Shown in pieces: positions 15,865 to 22,316 of a stretch of 27,148 nucleotides of DNA (positions within the stretch are counted from its first letter, which is position 1; every line of letters begins with the position of its first letter). Position numbers and translations under genes: made by a program. Source of the stretch: a virus; IMG/VR virus record IMGVR_UViG_3300032331_003997, positions 1-27,148 of that record; one strand, 5' to 3'. Below the pieces are notes generated by a model. That model did no database searches, was not told the origin of the DNA, and worked only from the letters and a program-made list of their open reading frames with translations.

Positions 15865-16404
15865 ATGGCTTCTACTAAACAATTCAGCGCACCAAAACTT
15901 AGCAGGGTTATCATGTTGGGATACATTGATGAAGAATCAGTTAATGAAGTTATACAGTTAATATATGATATAAATGAAGAGGATATTAAAAAAACGCAAG
16001 TAGAGCCGATTAAACTAATAATTAACTCACCTGGAGGAGAAGTATATAGTGGATTAGCCTTAATTGATGTAATTGATATTTCACAGACTCCAGTTTATAC
16101 AATATGTCACGGAGCAGCAATGTCCATGGCTCTAATAGTATATGCTGCGGGTCATCATAGATTAGCAAGTAAATATGCTACATTTATGTATCATGAAGCA
16201 AATTATGGATTGGAAGGTAAAGTAGCAGTTCATAAACAAGAAATAAAAGAAGCAGATCGTACTGAAAAGATATGTGATGATTATTTGTTATCTAAAACAA
16301 AATTCACTAAAAAGCAGTTCGATGGTATTAAAAAAACATTAGGAGAATGGTATTTTGATGTGGAAGTGGCTAAGAAACATGGGTTAGTTGATGAAATTTT
16401 ATAA
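15865..16404 (+). CDS. ClpP-like serine protease
   Basis: A 179-residue ClpP/crotonase-fold peptidase. INSPGGEVYSGLALID (about residues 53-68) is the substrate-binding glycine loop. The nucleophile is Ser87 in HGAAMSMAL, and the His is His110 in FMYHEANYG. The acid of the triad is less clear: the family Asp in the D.yf..eEA pattern appears as Glu161 in GEWYFDVEVA. The C-terminus AKKHGLVDEIL is canonical. In phages such proteins often serve as prohead or scaffold proteases; a role in modulating host proteolysis is the alternative. It stands 36 bases after the glycan operon, and the downstream genes are virion-associated or unknown. Confidence 0.88.
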   Translation: MASTKQFSAPKLSRVIMLGYIDEESVNEVIQLIYDINEEDIKKTQVEPIKLIINSPGGEVYSGLALIDVIDISQTPVYTICHGAAMSMALIVYAAGHHRLASKYATFMYHEANYGLEGKVAVHKQEIKEADRTEKICDDYLLSKTKFTKKQFDGIKKTLGEWYFDVEVAKKHGLVDEIL

Positions 16405-16411
16405 TATTTAT
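16404..16411 (+). promoter_or_regulatory. Candidate AT-rich promoter motif ATATTTAT
   Basis: AATATTTAT directly after the ClpP-like stop, with the last T 18 bases before the ATG at 16430, the same spacing as the copy at 15839. Confidence 0.35.
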
Positions 16412-16429
16412 ACATAAACACACTATATA

Positions 16430-17050
16430 ATGGATATTAAAAGAATGCAAAAATTAGCAGGGTTGCTTAAAGAAAATGATATAGAAAATTTATTAAGTTC
16501 TATAAATTCTTTTGATCCAAATAACACTGAAAACGGAATTAATATAGGTTCAAATGTAGCTGTAATTAAACACGGTCCTGGAACTATAATTGATATAGAT
16601 GATGATAATGAAATGTATACAGTTAAGTTATTAGGTACTAAAAAAGAAATACAAGTACCTTTTAGAAGTGTGCAACCTACAAAATTACCTGAAGAATTGC
16701 CTGTTAAAGTTCAAAATAATATTGAAACTTTAAGAGATGAATATGAAACTTTTAAAAAGTATGTTGTTGATAATTTATTAACATCAGATGAAGAAGACTT
16801 TAACTATGAAAAATATAAACTACCTAACATAATTAATTCATATTTTACTTTAGGTAAACAATTATGGAATATATGTAAACAATATCCAGAAGCTGTACTA
16901 TATAGTGATGAATTTGAAGAATTATTTTTAGATGCTTTAAATGATTTAGTTACTATTAGTAAACTAGATGAAGAACAAGATGAAGATTTAAATAAATTAT
17001 TAGTAGCTTATAGAAAGATAAGCGATATTATAGGAGCAGGGGTTTATTAA
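16430..17050 (+). CDS. Unknown 206-residue acidic protein
   Basis: I do not recognise a named family. The N-terminus MDIKRMQKLAGLLKEN is an amphipathic helix of a kind common at the start of marine myovirus head-associated proteins. GSNVAVIKHGPGTIIDID with YTVKLLGTKKEIQVPF (about residues 41-75) reads as a small SH3/KOW-like barrel. The C-terminal half is helical and strongly acidic (LDEEQDEDLNKLL). There is no signal peptide or membrane segment. It is preceded by its own candidate promoter. Confidence 0.65.
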   Translation: MDIKRMQKLAGLLKENDIENLLSSINSFDPNNTENGINIGSNVAVIKHGPGTIIDIDDDNEMYTVKLLGTKKEIQVPFRSVQPTKLPEELPVKVQNNIETLRDEYETFKKYVVDNLLTSDEEDFNYEKYKLPNIINSYFTLGKQLWNICKQYPEAVLYSDEFEELFLDALNDLVTISKLDEEQDEDLNKLLVAYRKISDIIGAGVY

Positions 17051-17070
17051 AATAAAAAAAAATAACAATA

Positions 17071-17367
17071 ATGGCTGAAGTAAAACCTAAATTAAGAGTA
17101 GATGTAAATCATAACCCAACTAAAAAGGGTATTAAAGTACAATTTGTATTACCACAAGCTATTGAAGGTGATCAAAAAGCTGAAGCTACTCAGAAATTAC
17201 AAACTAAATTAAATCAAGGTTTGTCTCAATATAATTTAACAGTGAGTCAAGATACAGATGTTCCTTACTCAAATGTTATTGGTTTTTTGATTCCTATAGC
17301 TGATTTTAAGCTGTTCATTAAGAACGCTATCGGCGGAGGAGGATCAGACGCACCACCACAAGTTTAA
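17071..17367 (+). CDS. Unknown 98-residue protein
   Basis: A small soluble protein. The core alternates strands and one helix (KGIKVQFVLPQAI, EATQKLQTKLNQGLSQYNL, SNVIGFLIPIADFKLFIK) and ends in a flexible Gly-rich tail (AIGGGGSDAPPQV). It sits 20 bases after the preceding gene and 10 before the next. No function is visible; a structural or internal virion protein is possible from position. Confidence 0.6.
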   Translation: MAEVKPKLRVDVNHNPTKKGIKVQFVLPQAIEGDQKAEATQKLQTKLNQGLSQYNLTVSQDTDVPYSNVIGFLIPIADFKLFIKNAIGGGGSDAPPQV

Positions 17368-17377
17368 ACTTATTACA

Positions 17378-17677
17378 ATGAAGCGAAAAGTACCTGTATT
17401 TAGAGTAAATATAAAACCGGGTGCTTCATTCCGCCCACTTACGGAAGTACCGGAGATAAGAGAGATAGTAATAGAAGAAACAATAGTAGCAATTAAAGAA
17501 GGAATTAATAAGAAGAAAAAATCAATTTCATTATTTGAAATAGCTGGTGGTGATTGTTATATTGAACTAGGAAAGGATAAATGGAAATTATCCCTTGAAA
17601 ATGCTATTGAGTATTATATAGAGAAAGAAGATTATAATAAATGTATTGAGTGTAGAGATTTAATAGGTAAGTTATGA
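17378..17677 (+). CDS. Small protein with C-terminal UVR-like motif
   Basis: A 99-residue protein. The basic N-terminus is followed by ISLFEIAGGDCYIEL and a terminal helix pair: LENAIEYYIEKEDYNKC, then IECRDLIGKL. The helix pair fits the UVR (UvrB/UvrC, McsA, ClpC) consensus of a hydrophobic helix, an 'edY..c.ecRd.I..L' turn and a second helix. UVR motifs mediate protein-protein contacts. The layout is shared with the protein at 21574-21897, suggesting paralogues. It overlaps the next gene by four bases. Confidence 0.6.
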   Translation: MKRKVPVFRVNIKPGASFRPLTEVPEIREIVIEETIVAIKEGINKKKKSISLFEIAGGDCYIELGKDKWKLSLENAIEYYIEKEDYNKCIECRDLIGKL

Positions 17678-18096
17678 GTGAAGAACATACACAAGGAATA
17701 AAACAGTCAATTGAAAGTATTATTGGAACTGATACTACTTTAAGACGTAAACGTAAAACTGAAGAAGACCTAAATAGAGAATCATTTGAAAAAATAATGC
17801 TACTAATGGATGAAATCCAAGTTAGATCAGCATTATTACATTCTGAATTAGGTTTAGATTATTCTAATTATGATGAAAAGTTTTATGAGATAATAGATAG
17901 AATGTTTGCTCTTAATTTTGGAAAAGAAGCAGCTGAAATTATTTTCTTTTATGTATATGAAAGAATAAATCCTGATGGTACTATAAATGAATTATTAGAT
18001 CAAAATAATGAAGTAATTCCGATTAATAGTCCATCTGATTTGTGGTATTTAATTAACCACATTAAAAATAAGACTAAGAAAGTAGTTAAAAAATAA
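17674..18096 (+). CDS. Unknown 140-residue phage protein
   Basis: A basic N-terminal patch (LRRKRKTEEDLNRE) is followed by helices and FFYVYERINPDGTINELLDQ, then NNEVIPINSPSDLWYLINHI and a Lys-rich tail. The YerinpDGt...npsDLW pattern looks like a conserved phage protein, but I cannot name it. It starts inside the preceding stop and ends three bases before the HTH gene, so the three are probably co-translated. Confidence 0.6.
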   Translation: MSEEHTQGIKQSIESIIGTDTTLRRKRKTEEDLNRESFEKIMLLMDEIQVRSALLHSELGLDYSNYDEKFYEIIDRMFALNFGKEAAEIIFFYVYERINPDGTINELLDQNNEVIPINSPSDLWYLINHIKNKTKKVVKK

Positions 18097-18099
18097 GTT

Positions 18100-18699
18100 A
18101 TGCCTGCTGCTAAAACATATAGTAAGGAAGATATTCTGCGTGCAATGCGCTTCACAAAATCAAATCGCGCTGCTGCTCGCTACTTGGGATGTTCATATCA
18201 ACACTATAAACCATATGCTAAATTATTTAGAGTAGATGATAGTGATCACAATTCACCTACATTATTTGATACTCATAAAAACCAAAGTGGTAAAGGTATT
18301 CCTAAATTCCTTCCTAACAAACGAAGAGAACCAAACATCAAAAACATTATTGAAAATGGAACAGGATGGGAATCATTCACCCCAGAAAAAATTAAAACAA
18401 GATTAATAGCTGAGGGTTATTTAAAGGATGAATGTTACCATTGTGGTTTTGCTGAACGTAGAGTAACTGACTATAAAATACCATTATTATTAAATTTTAA
18501 AGACGGGAATAAACTTAATTATCTTATTAATAATCTTGAATTACTTTGTTATAATGATTATTTCTTATTAGTTGCAGATCCACTTACTCCTGATCAAGTA
18601 CGACATATTGAAGATAATACTACTGTTAAAGCAGTATCCCACGATTGGGATTTAGATGAAGCTCATTTGGAAAATATGAAGGCTTTGGGTCTTATATAA
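18100..18699 (+). CDS. HTH protein with a degenerate HNH domain
   Basis: A 199-residue protein. Residues about 8-45 form a helix-turn-helix (AMRFTKSNRAAARYLGCSYQ). Residues about 110-155 have an HNH/zinc layout: CYHCGF, then IPLLLNFKDGNKLNYLIN and NLELLC. In active HNH enzymes this region reads ldHinGd...NL.lLCpNCH. Here the catalytic DH is Asn132-Phe133 and the last C..H pair is Asp153-Tyr154. Only three metal-binding positions remain, so nuclease activity is unlikely. DNA binding without cleavage, for example in packaging or gene control, is the favoured inference. Confidence 0.7.
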   Translation: MPAAKTYSKEDILRAMRFTKSNRAAARYLGCSYQHYKPYAKLFRVDDSDHNSPTLFDTHKNQSGKGIPKFLPNKRREPNIKNIIENGTGWESFTPEKIKTRLIAEGYLKDECYHCGFAERRVTDYKIPLLLNFKDGNKLNYLINNLELLCYNDYFLLVADPLTPDQVRHIEDNTTVKAVSHDWDLDEAHLENMKALGLI

Positions 18700-18706
18700 T
18701 ATTTAT
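18699..18706 (+). promoter_or_regulatory. Candidate AT-rich promoter motif ATATTTAT
   Basis: AATATTTAT copy directly after the HTH/HNH stop, 37 bases before the virion protein start. This is a longer leader than for the copies at 15839 and 16404. A second AT-rich stretch (TATTTAAATTTTAATATAAA) lies between. Confidence 0.3.
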
Positions 18707-18743
18707 TCGAGAATAATCATATTTAAATTTTAATATAAAATAC

Positions 18744-20291
18744 ATGCCAATTCCTGTTACAAGTACTAGTACGTTTCTAGCTCCTTCTGAAAAAACAAGT
18801 GATGTTTTTGGTCGTCAAAAAATTACTATCCATCAAAACGTATATGAAGCTGACTTTGAATATGGCCCTCAGCCATTAAGGTGGGAAGGATTAACATTTG
18901 GAAGCGCTTCCATTGTACAAGTTCCTAGTCTAGGTGGGGTAATAATGACAATATCATCAGGCTCTAATGATATGGCAATTAGGCAAAGTCGTCCATATCA
19001 TCGTTACCAACCAGGTAAATCAATGTACATGGCTGCTAACATTAACTTTGGTGGAGCGGTTGCAAATCAATTTCAACGTTGTGGATTTTTTGATGATTCA
19101 AATGGTGTATTTTTTGAACAAGCTGCCTCTTCTTCTGCTAATCCTTTTGGAATATTTGCATGTATTCGTACAGACGCTAGTCCTACTGGAATGTTACCTG
19201 TTACTACAAGAGTTCCTTTAGATCAATTTAATGGTGATTTAGTAGTAGCTAGATCTATTAACTGGGCTTTAATTCAAATGATTTGGATTGAATATGCTTG
19301 GTATGGTGCTGGTATTATTCGTTTTGGTGTGACTTTAAATGGTGAACAATATCTATTACATACTCATAATACAGCTAATGCTAGTCTTACTCCTTGGGCT
19401 CGTACCGGTAACTTACCTGTTAGATATGAAATAAGAAATAGTGGCTCAATATCACCCCAAGTAACATCATCGATGGTTCACTATGGAGTATCAGTTATTG
19501 TAGAAGGTGGTAGAGATGCACAAAGAGGTTTTACTTACTCATATGGAGTTAATCCAACCCAACCAGTTAGAACAGTAGCTGCTAATAATATTAGAGTTCC
19601 TATATTATCTATACAAAATAGAACAATGGGTACTCAAGAATATACCCAAGTAGGAGCTGCTATAGCTTCATCTACTGCTACTAGTATGACTGTTAGTGGA
19701 ACTCCATGGACTGCTAATCAATGGATTGGTAAATTTGTTCATTTTCCACTTAGTGGATCAAATCCAATATCAGGTTCATTTGTTGCCCGCATTACAGGCA
19801 GTACAAATAATACTATACATTATGTAGATGTTGTAACTGGTTTAACAGTAACTGGATCTCCAACTCCTTATACTCCACCTGCTGGAGCTAACTATACAAT
19901 TGGTATAATAAATAGAGGCCAAATTCTACCACAATCACTTGTAATATCAGCTGATAGAACATGTGTTGTTGAATTAATATCAAGCACACCTGGAAACCCA
20001 ATTATACTCACTGGTTCTAACTTTATACCTATGACCCAATTAGGTTCATCTCAATCCTTTGCTACAAGAGACACCTCATCAATAGCAATGGCCACAGGAA
20101 GTGGTGAAGTAGTATATGCCTTCGTATCACCAGCAAACTCAGGTCTACAAGTATTTGATTTATCAAACTTCTTCCCACTATATAATACTATTAGAGGTGC
20201 AACACCAGATATTTTAACAGTCGCTGTAACAACAAGTGGTAGTGCTGCAAGTGTTGGTGCACACTTAGTAGGCCAAGAAGCAATGTCTTAA
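18744..20291 (+). CDS. Virion structural / fibre-type protein
   Basis: A 515-residue beta-rich protein without signal peptide. The N-terminal half (about residues 35-240) has the pattern RWEGLTFGSASIVQVP, RQSRPYHRYQPGKSMYM, CGFFDDSNGVFFEQ, INWALIQMIWIEYAWYGAGI, then HTHNTANASL and LPVRYEIRNSGS. This module recurs in tail-fibre or head-decoration proteins of large phages. The C-terminal half is Ser/Thr/Gly-rich, as expected for an exposed surface domain. It uses more G+C-rich codons than the glycan genes, consistent with high expression or recombination. A hairpin terminator follows. Receptor binding is plausible but inferred. Confidence 0.75.
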   Translation: MPIPVTSTSTFLAPSEKTSDVFGRQKITIHQNVYEADFEYGPQPLRWEGLTFGSASIVQVPSLGGVIMTISSGSNDMAIRQSRPYHRYQPGKSMYMAANINFGGAVANQFQRCGFFDDSNGVFFEQAASSSANPFGIFACIRTDASPTGMLPVTTRVPLDQFNGDLVVARSINWALIQMIWIEYAWYGAGIIRFGVTLNGEQYLLHTHNTANASLTPWARTGNLPVRYEIRNSGSISPQVTSSMVHYGVSVIVEGGRDAQRGFTYSYGVNPTQPVRTVAANNIRVPILSIQNRTMGTQEYTQVGAAIASSTATSMTVSGTPWTANQWIGKFVHFPLSGSNPISGSFVARITGSTNNTIHYVDVVTGLTVTGSPTPYTPPAGANYTIGIINRGQILPQSLVISADRTCVVELISSTPGNPIILTGSNFIPMTQLGSSQSFATRDTSSIAMATGSGEVVYAFVSPANSGLQVFDLSNFFPLYNTIRGATPDILTVAVTTSGSAASVGAHLVGQEAMS

Positions 20292-20318
20292 TATTTAATT
20301 ACATAAAAATAATAATAA

Positions 20319-20339
20319 GAGCCTTCCAAAAGAAGGCTC
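20319..20339 (+). terminator. Hairpin downstream of the virion gene
   Basis: A perfect 8-bp stem GAGCCTTC/GAAGGCTC with a CAAAA loop lies 27 bases after the virion stop. The downstream sequence AAATTATTTG is only weakly T-rich, so termination may be partial. Confidence 0.65.
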
Positions 20340-20354
20340 AAATTATTTGATATA

Positions 20355-20388
20355 GGCAAAATAAGGTTGTATATTGAATCTATAAATA
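20355..20388 (+). promoter_or_regulatory. Candidate promoter: GGCAAAAT plus TATAAATA
   Basis: GGCAAAAT (20355-20362) is followed by TATAAATA (20381-20388), seven bases before the ATG at 20396. GGCAAAAT recurs in the intergenic leaders at 24112 and 25146. TATAAATA is the T4-type late promoter core. Both assignments are inferred from recurrence only. Confidence 0.3.
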
Positions 20389-20395
20389 AAAAAAT

Positions 20396-20686
20396 ATGCG
20401 TTACGAACTAGCAGAACAATTTACAGATTACAAATTAAAGGATGAAATTATGTCAGCTTATAAAGCTGGTGTTCAATTAATTGGCTCACTTAAGTTTACT
20501 AAAATGATGATGTTTGCTAATGAAGTCAAATTAACTAATGATGACATTGATTATTTTGCAAGCCTCAAACCAATGCAAAATGAAGATGAAACACCAGAAC
20601 AATTCAGACAACGTTCTAAATTTGCTAAAGCATTAATTAAATATAGACCACATTTATACGATTATTCAGTATACGAAAAACAATAA
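20396..20686 (+). CDS. Unknown 96-residue helical protein
   Basis: An all-helical, charged soluble protein (YELAEQFTDYKLKDEIMSAY, FTKMMMFANEVKLT, EDETPEQFRQRSKFAKALIK). It follows a terminator and candidate promoter and is three bases from the DUF4494-like gene. No catalytic motif or membrane segment is seen, and no function can be given. Confidence 0.6.
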   Translation: MRYELAEQFTDYKLKDEIMSAYKAGVQLIGSLKFTKMMMFANEVKLTNDDIDYFASLKPMQNEDETPEQFRQRSKFAKALIKYRPHLYDYSVYEKQ

Positions 20687-20689
20687 TAT

Positions 20690-20896
20690 ATGGCACAATT
20701 CTTTCAAGTTAAAGTACAATTCACTGTTGAAGACAGTAAAGGTAAAGTAAAAAAACAAAACGTATTATATCTAGCAGATGCTCAATCAGTAACAGAAGCA
20801 GAAGCAAGAATAGTAAAATACCTTACAGATGCAGGTGAACAAGCGTTTGAAGTAAAAGCAGCTTCGGAGTCTCTTATAGCGGAAGTAATTAAATAA
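20690..20896 (+). CDS. DUF4494-like small protein
   Basis: A 68-residue protein. The order FQVKVQFTVEDSKGKVKKQN, YLADAQSVTEAEARIVKYL, then FEVKAASESLIAEVI matches my recollection of the DUF4494 family of Bacteroidota genomes and their phages. That family has K.kvT..YLvdA.SftEAEaRi..el then f.v..i...ei. It is about half the usual family length, covering the N-terminal part. Function is unknown. A hairpin begins five bases after its stop. Confidence 0.6.
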   Translation: MAQFFQVKVQFTVEDSKGKVKKQNVLYLADAQSVTEAEARIVKYLTDAGEQAFEVKAASESLIAEVIK

Positions 20897-20900
20897 AAAA

Positions 20901-20920
20901 AGCCGGCAGGTTGGCCGGCT
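20901..20920 (-). terminator. Rho-independent terminator for the minus-strand holin-like gene
   Basis: A perfect 7-bp stem AGCCGGC/GCCGGCT with a 6-base loop. Read on the minus strand it is followed immediately by six T and more T-rich sequence, a classic intrinsic terminator. On the plus strand it lies right after the 20690 gene but is followed by ATAAATAAG, so it would serve that direction less well. It separates convergent genes. Confidence 0.8.
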
Positions 20921-20945
20921 ATAAATAAGTTAAAACAAATAAAAA

Positions 20946-21113
20946 CTAAGCTGCCTTCTTCTTAGAAGCAACAGACCAACCAGCACCTACAAGTGTCATT
21001 ACAGCACCGATAATTTCAGCAGATAATGCACTGTCAACTAATCCTTTTGCAACGATAATACCGCCAACAAAGGTTAAAGCGTGTCTGATAAGGCCTAAAG
21101 TTTGATCTTTCAT
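20946..21113 (-). CDS. Pam3-gp28-like small holin candidate
   Basis: A 55-residue minus-strand gene. The protein starts MKDQTLGLIRHALTFVGGII, then VAKGLVDSALSAEIIGAV, then MTLVGAGWSVASKKKAA. Two short hydrophobic stretches (about 11-26 and 33-48) are separated by KGLVDSALSAE, with a basic C-terminus. This layout fits the Pam3-gp28-type phage holins, which let endolysin cross the inner membrane. Its codon use and composition match a real gene, and a strong terminator lies at its 3' end. It is the only minus-strand gene I support in the window. The start is the only ATG in frame, preceded by A/T-rich sequence without a Shine-Dalgarno. Confidence 0.7.
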   Translation of the reverse strand: MKDQTLGLIRHALTFVGGIIVAKGLVDSALSAEIIGAVMTLVGAGWSVASKKKAA

Positions 21114-21198
21114 AATAATGAAGTTTTAATTAAAAAAATACTGTCCAATATAAATATTTGAATGAGCAACAAACATGCAGTATCTTTATAAGACACAA

Positions 21199-21353
21199 TG
21201 TCAGGTGGTGAAAAGCGTACGCACGGAAGACATATCCGCTCGTCTAGCGGATGCAGAGAACGAGATAGATGATTAATATGGGTTGACCACAAAGCCGGCT
21301 TATTTTGTTACTCATTGAATCGCTGCGTGGAGGTTCGACTCCTCCCCTGACAG
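21199..21353 (+). ncRNA. tRNA-like element with an insert in place of the anticodon arm
   Basis: The 5' end TGTCAGG pairs perfectly (7 bp) with CCTGACA at 21346-21352, which directly follows a T arm GGAGG-TTCGACT-CCTCC (21329-21345). After the 5' strand comes TG and a D-arm-like GTG...CAC closely resembling that of the tRNA-Leu 280 bases downstream. No 5-bp anticodon stem with a T33 loop can be placed, and the element is 155 rather than about 75-90 bases. The insert holds a 6-bp hairpin (ATCCGC/GCGGAT, 21234-21252) whose loop TCGTCTA can pair with TAGATGA at 21266-21272 as a pseudoknot. It may be an intron-bearing tRNA, a decayed tRNA or a tmRNA-like RNA. No CCA is encoded. Confidence 0.5.
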
Positions 21354-21357
21354 CTGA

Positions 21358-21476
21358 TACGCACGACAACTTGGAATGGTGCACACTGAACAAGCTCTGT
21401 GAACGACCACGAAGAATACCTCACTGGTGCGTAGGTAAGTTTCAAGTTCTTCTGACCGAGGGGAAAGACCCTCTCC
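21358..21476 (+). other. Structured, G+C-richer RNA stretch between the tRNA-like element and tRNA-Leu
   Basis: No protein gene is supported here. Long complementary pairs are visible. TACGCAC (21358-21364) matches GTGCGTA (21427-21433). AACTTGGAAT (21368-21377) pairs with GTTTCAAGTT (21439-21448), with two wobbles. GAAGAATACC (21411-21420) can pair with GGTA plus TTCTTC (21434-21452). A 5-bp hairpin GAGGG-GAAAGA-CCCTC closes the region. The first two helices cross, so they form a pseudoknot or are alternatives. There is no T-arm motif. It could be a small ncRNA, leader or processing spacer. Confidence 0.35.
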
Positions 21477-21560
21477 ACCTGGGTGTTGAAAAGGTATACA
21501 AGAAGCACTTAAAATGCTTTGAGCTGAAAGCTCGTGTGGGTTCGAGTCCCACTCCAGGTA
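21477..21560 (+). tRNA. tRNA-Leu (anticodon UAA)
   Basis: A complete class II tRNA of 84 bases. The acceptor ACCTGGG pairs with TCCAGGT. The D arm is TTG...CAA. The anticodon stem AAGCA/TGCTT encloses CTTAAAA, giving anticodon TAA. A long variable arm is GAGC-TGAA-GCTC-like, and the T arm is GTGGG-TTCGAGT-CCCAC. The discriminator is A, as expected for Leu. CCA is not encoded. UUA is a very frequent Leu codon in the surrounding genes, so the gene would help translate this AT-rich genome. Confidence 0.9.
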
Positions 21561-21573
21561 CATAATTATTGAT

Positions 21574-21897
21574 ATGGCATGTCATTATTTAAATTTAAAA
21601 AATGCAGATGAATTCTACATGAGAATGAAGAATCGAGACGCTGATATTATTTTAAAAATGGCTAAGTGTGTTTTAAGTGCATTTAAAAGAAGTAAAGATA
21701 GTATTGATATATTTGATATTACCTTTAAAAATTTAGATGGAATGGTATTTACAGTTGATAAAGTACAATATAAAGAATTACTTAACAATTGTATGAATGA
21801 TCTAATTGTAATGGAAGAGTATGAATTGTGTGCTGAGATTAAGAAAATATTAGAAGGAAGGAAACGAGGCAGAAAACCAAAAGAAGAAGTTCTTTAA
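21574..21897 (+). CDS. Small protein, paralogue of the UVR-like protein at 17378
   Basis: A 107-residue soluble protein. SIDIFDITFKNLDGMVFTV followed by YKELLNNCMNDLIVMEEYEL and CAEIKKIL parallels the ISLFEI and terminal helix pair of the 17378-17677 protein. In each case a strand pair precedes an 'E-x-Y-x-x-C' helix turn. A basic tail (GRKRGRKPKEE) is added. It lies 13 bases after tRNA-Leu and ends five bases before the tmRNA. Function is unknown; the UVR-like part suggests protein binding. Confidence 0.55.
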   Translation: MACHYLNLKNADEFYMRMKNRDADIILKMAKCVLSAFKRSKDSIDIFDITFKNLDGMVFTVDKVQYKELLNNCMNDLIVMEEYELCAEIKKILEGRKRGRKPKEEVL

Positions 21898-21902
21898 TTT
21901 AT

Positions 21903-22289
21903 GGGGCATACCGGTATCGATTCGGATGATGAGATAATATCACATGCAGGCGTTTGGTAGAGTCGCCTTAGAAAACTGCAAACAATAACTGACGAAATGT
22001 CAACAATGACCTTCGACGACCTTATGGCGTTCGTAGGCGCCGACTACGCTTTAGCAGCCTAGTCCGCAAACGGGTGAGTGTAACCTAGGAACAGAAGACC
22101 TCCAAGTACTCACAATCGACTTGTTAAATAAGGACTGTGAATTAGTTTCTTGATGTCATAAATCAAGTGGTGGAAACGACCATAAAGGTCAGCCCTTACT
22201 GATCAGGAGTAATTCAGATCTAAGCATGTGATACGTTGGTATTATTGTCACTTCCGAAGACCTGGGTTCGAATCCCAGATGCTCCACCA
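21903..22289 (+). ncRNA. ssrA: tmRNA (ssrA)
   Basis: The 5' end GGGGCAT pairs with ATGCTCC at the 3' end and includes the G3-U70 wobble that directs alanine charging. The T arm CTGGG-TTCGAAT-CCCAG and encoded ACCA complete the tRNA-like domain. The 5' GGGGCATACCGGTATCGATT is typical of bacterial tmRNA. The tag frame ends in DYALAA followed by TAG at 22060-22062. With GGC at 22036 as resume codon the tag would be GADYALAA (eight residues); GCC at 22039 is the alternative. Total length is 387 bases. It rescues stalled ribosomes and tags the products for proteolysis. Confidence 0.92.
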
Positions 22290-22316
22290 TTTTTAATTAT
22301 GTAAATTGTTAACATT

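Noticed and set aside
15734-15961. Plus-strand frame bridging the last glycosyltransferase gene and the ClpP-like gene
   Set aside because: It overlaps two supported genes in another frame and has no motif.
18967-19221. Alternative plus-strand frame inside the virion protein gene
   Set aside because: It is hydrophobic Leu/Val-rich noise in a second frame; the main frame has a coherent 515-residue phage protein.
21281-21353. Normal-length tRNA ending at the TTCGACT T arm
   Set aside because: No 7-base 5' strand complementary to CCTGACA exists at about 72 bases upstream; the only perfect partner is at 21199-21205.
21455-21476. RNase P RNA, because GAGGGGAAAGACC recalls its GAGGAAAGUCC core
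   Set aside because: The bases form a simple 5-bp hairpin, and the other conserved RNase P blocks and length are absent.
21305-21565. Open frame across the tRNA-like element and tRNA-Leu, with two minus-strand frames
   Set aside because: The sequence is fully explained by RNA structure (T arms and acceptor pairs), and the predicted peptides have no protein-like pattern; these are shadows of RNA genes.
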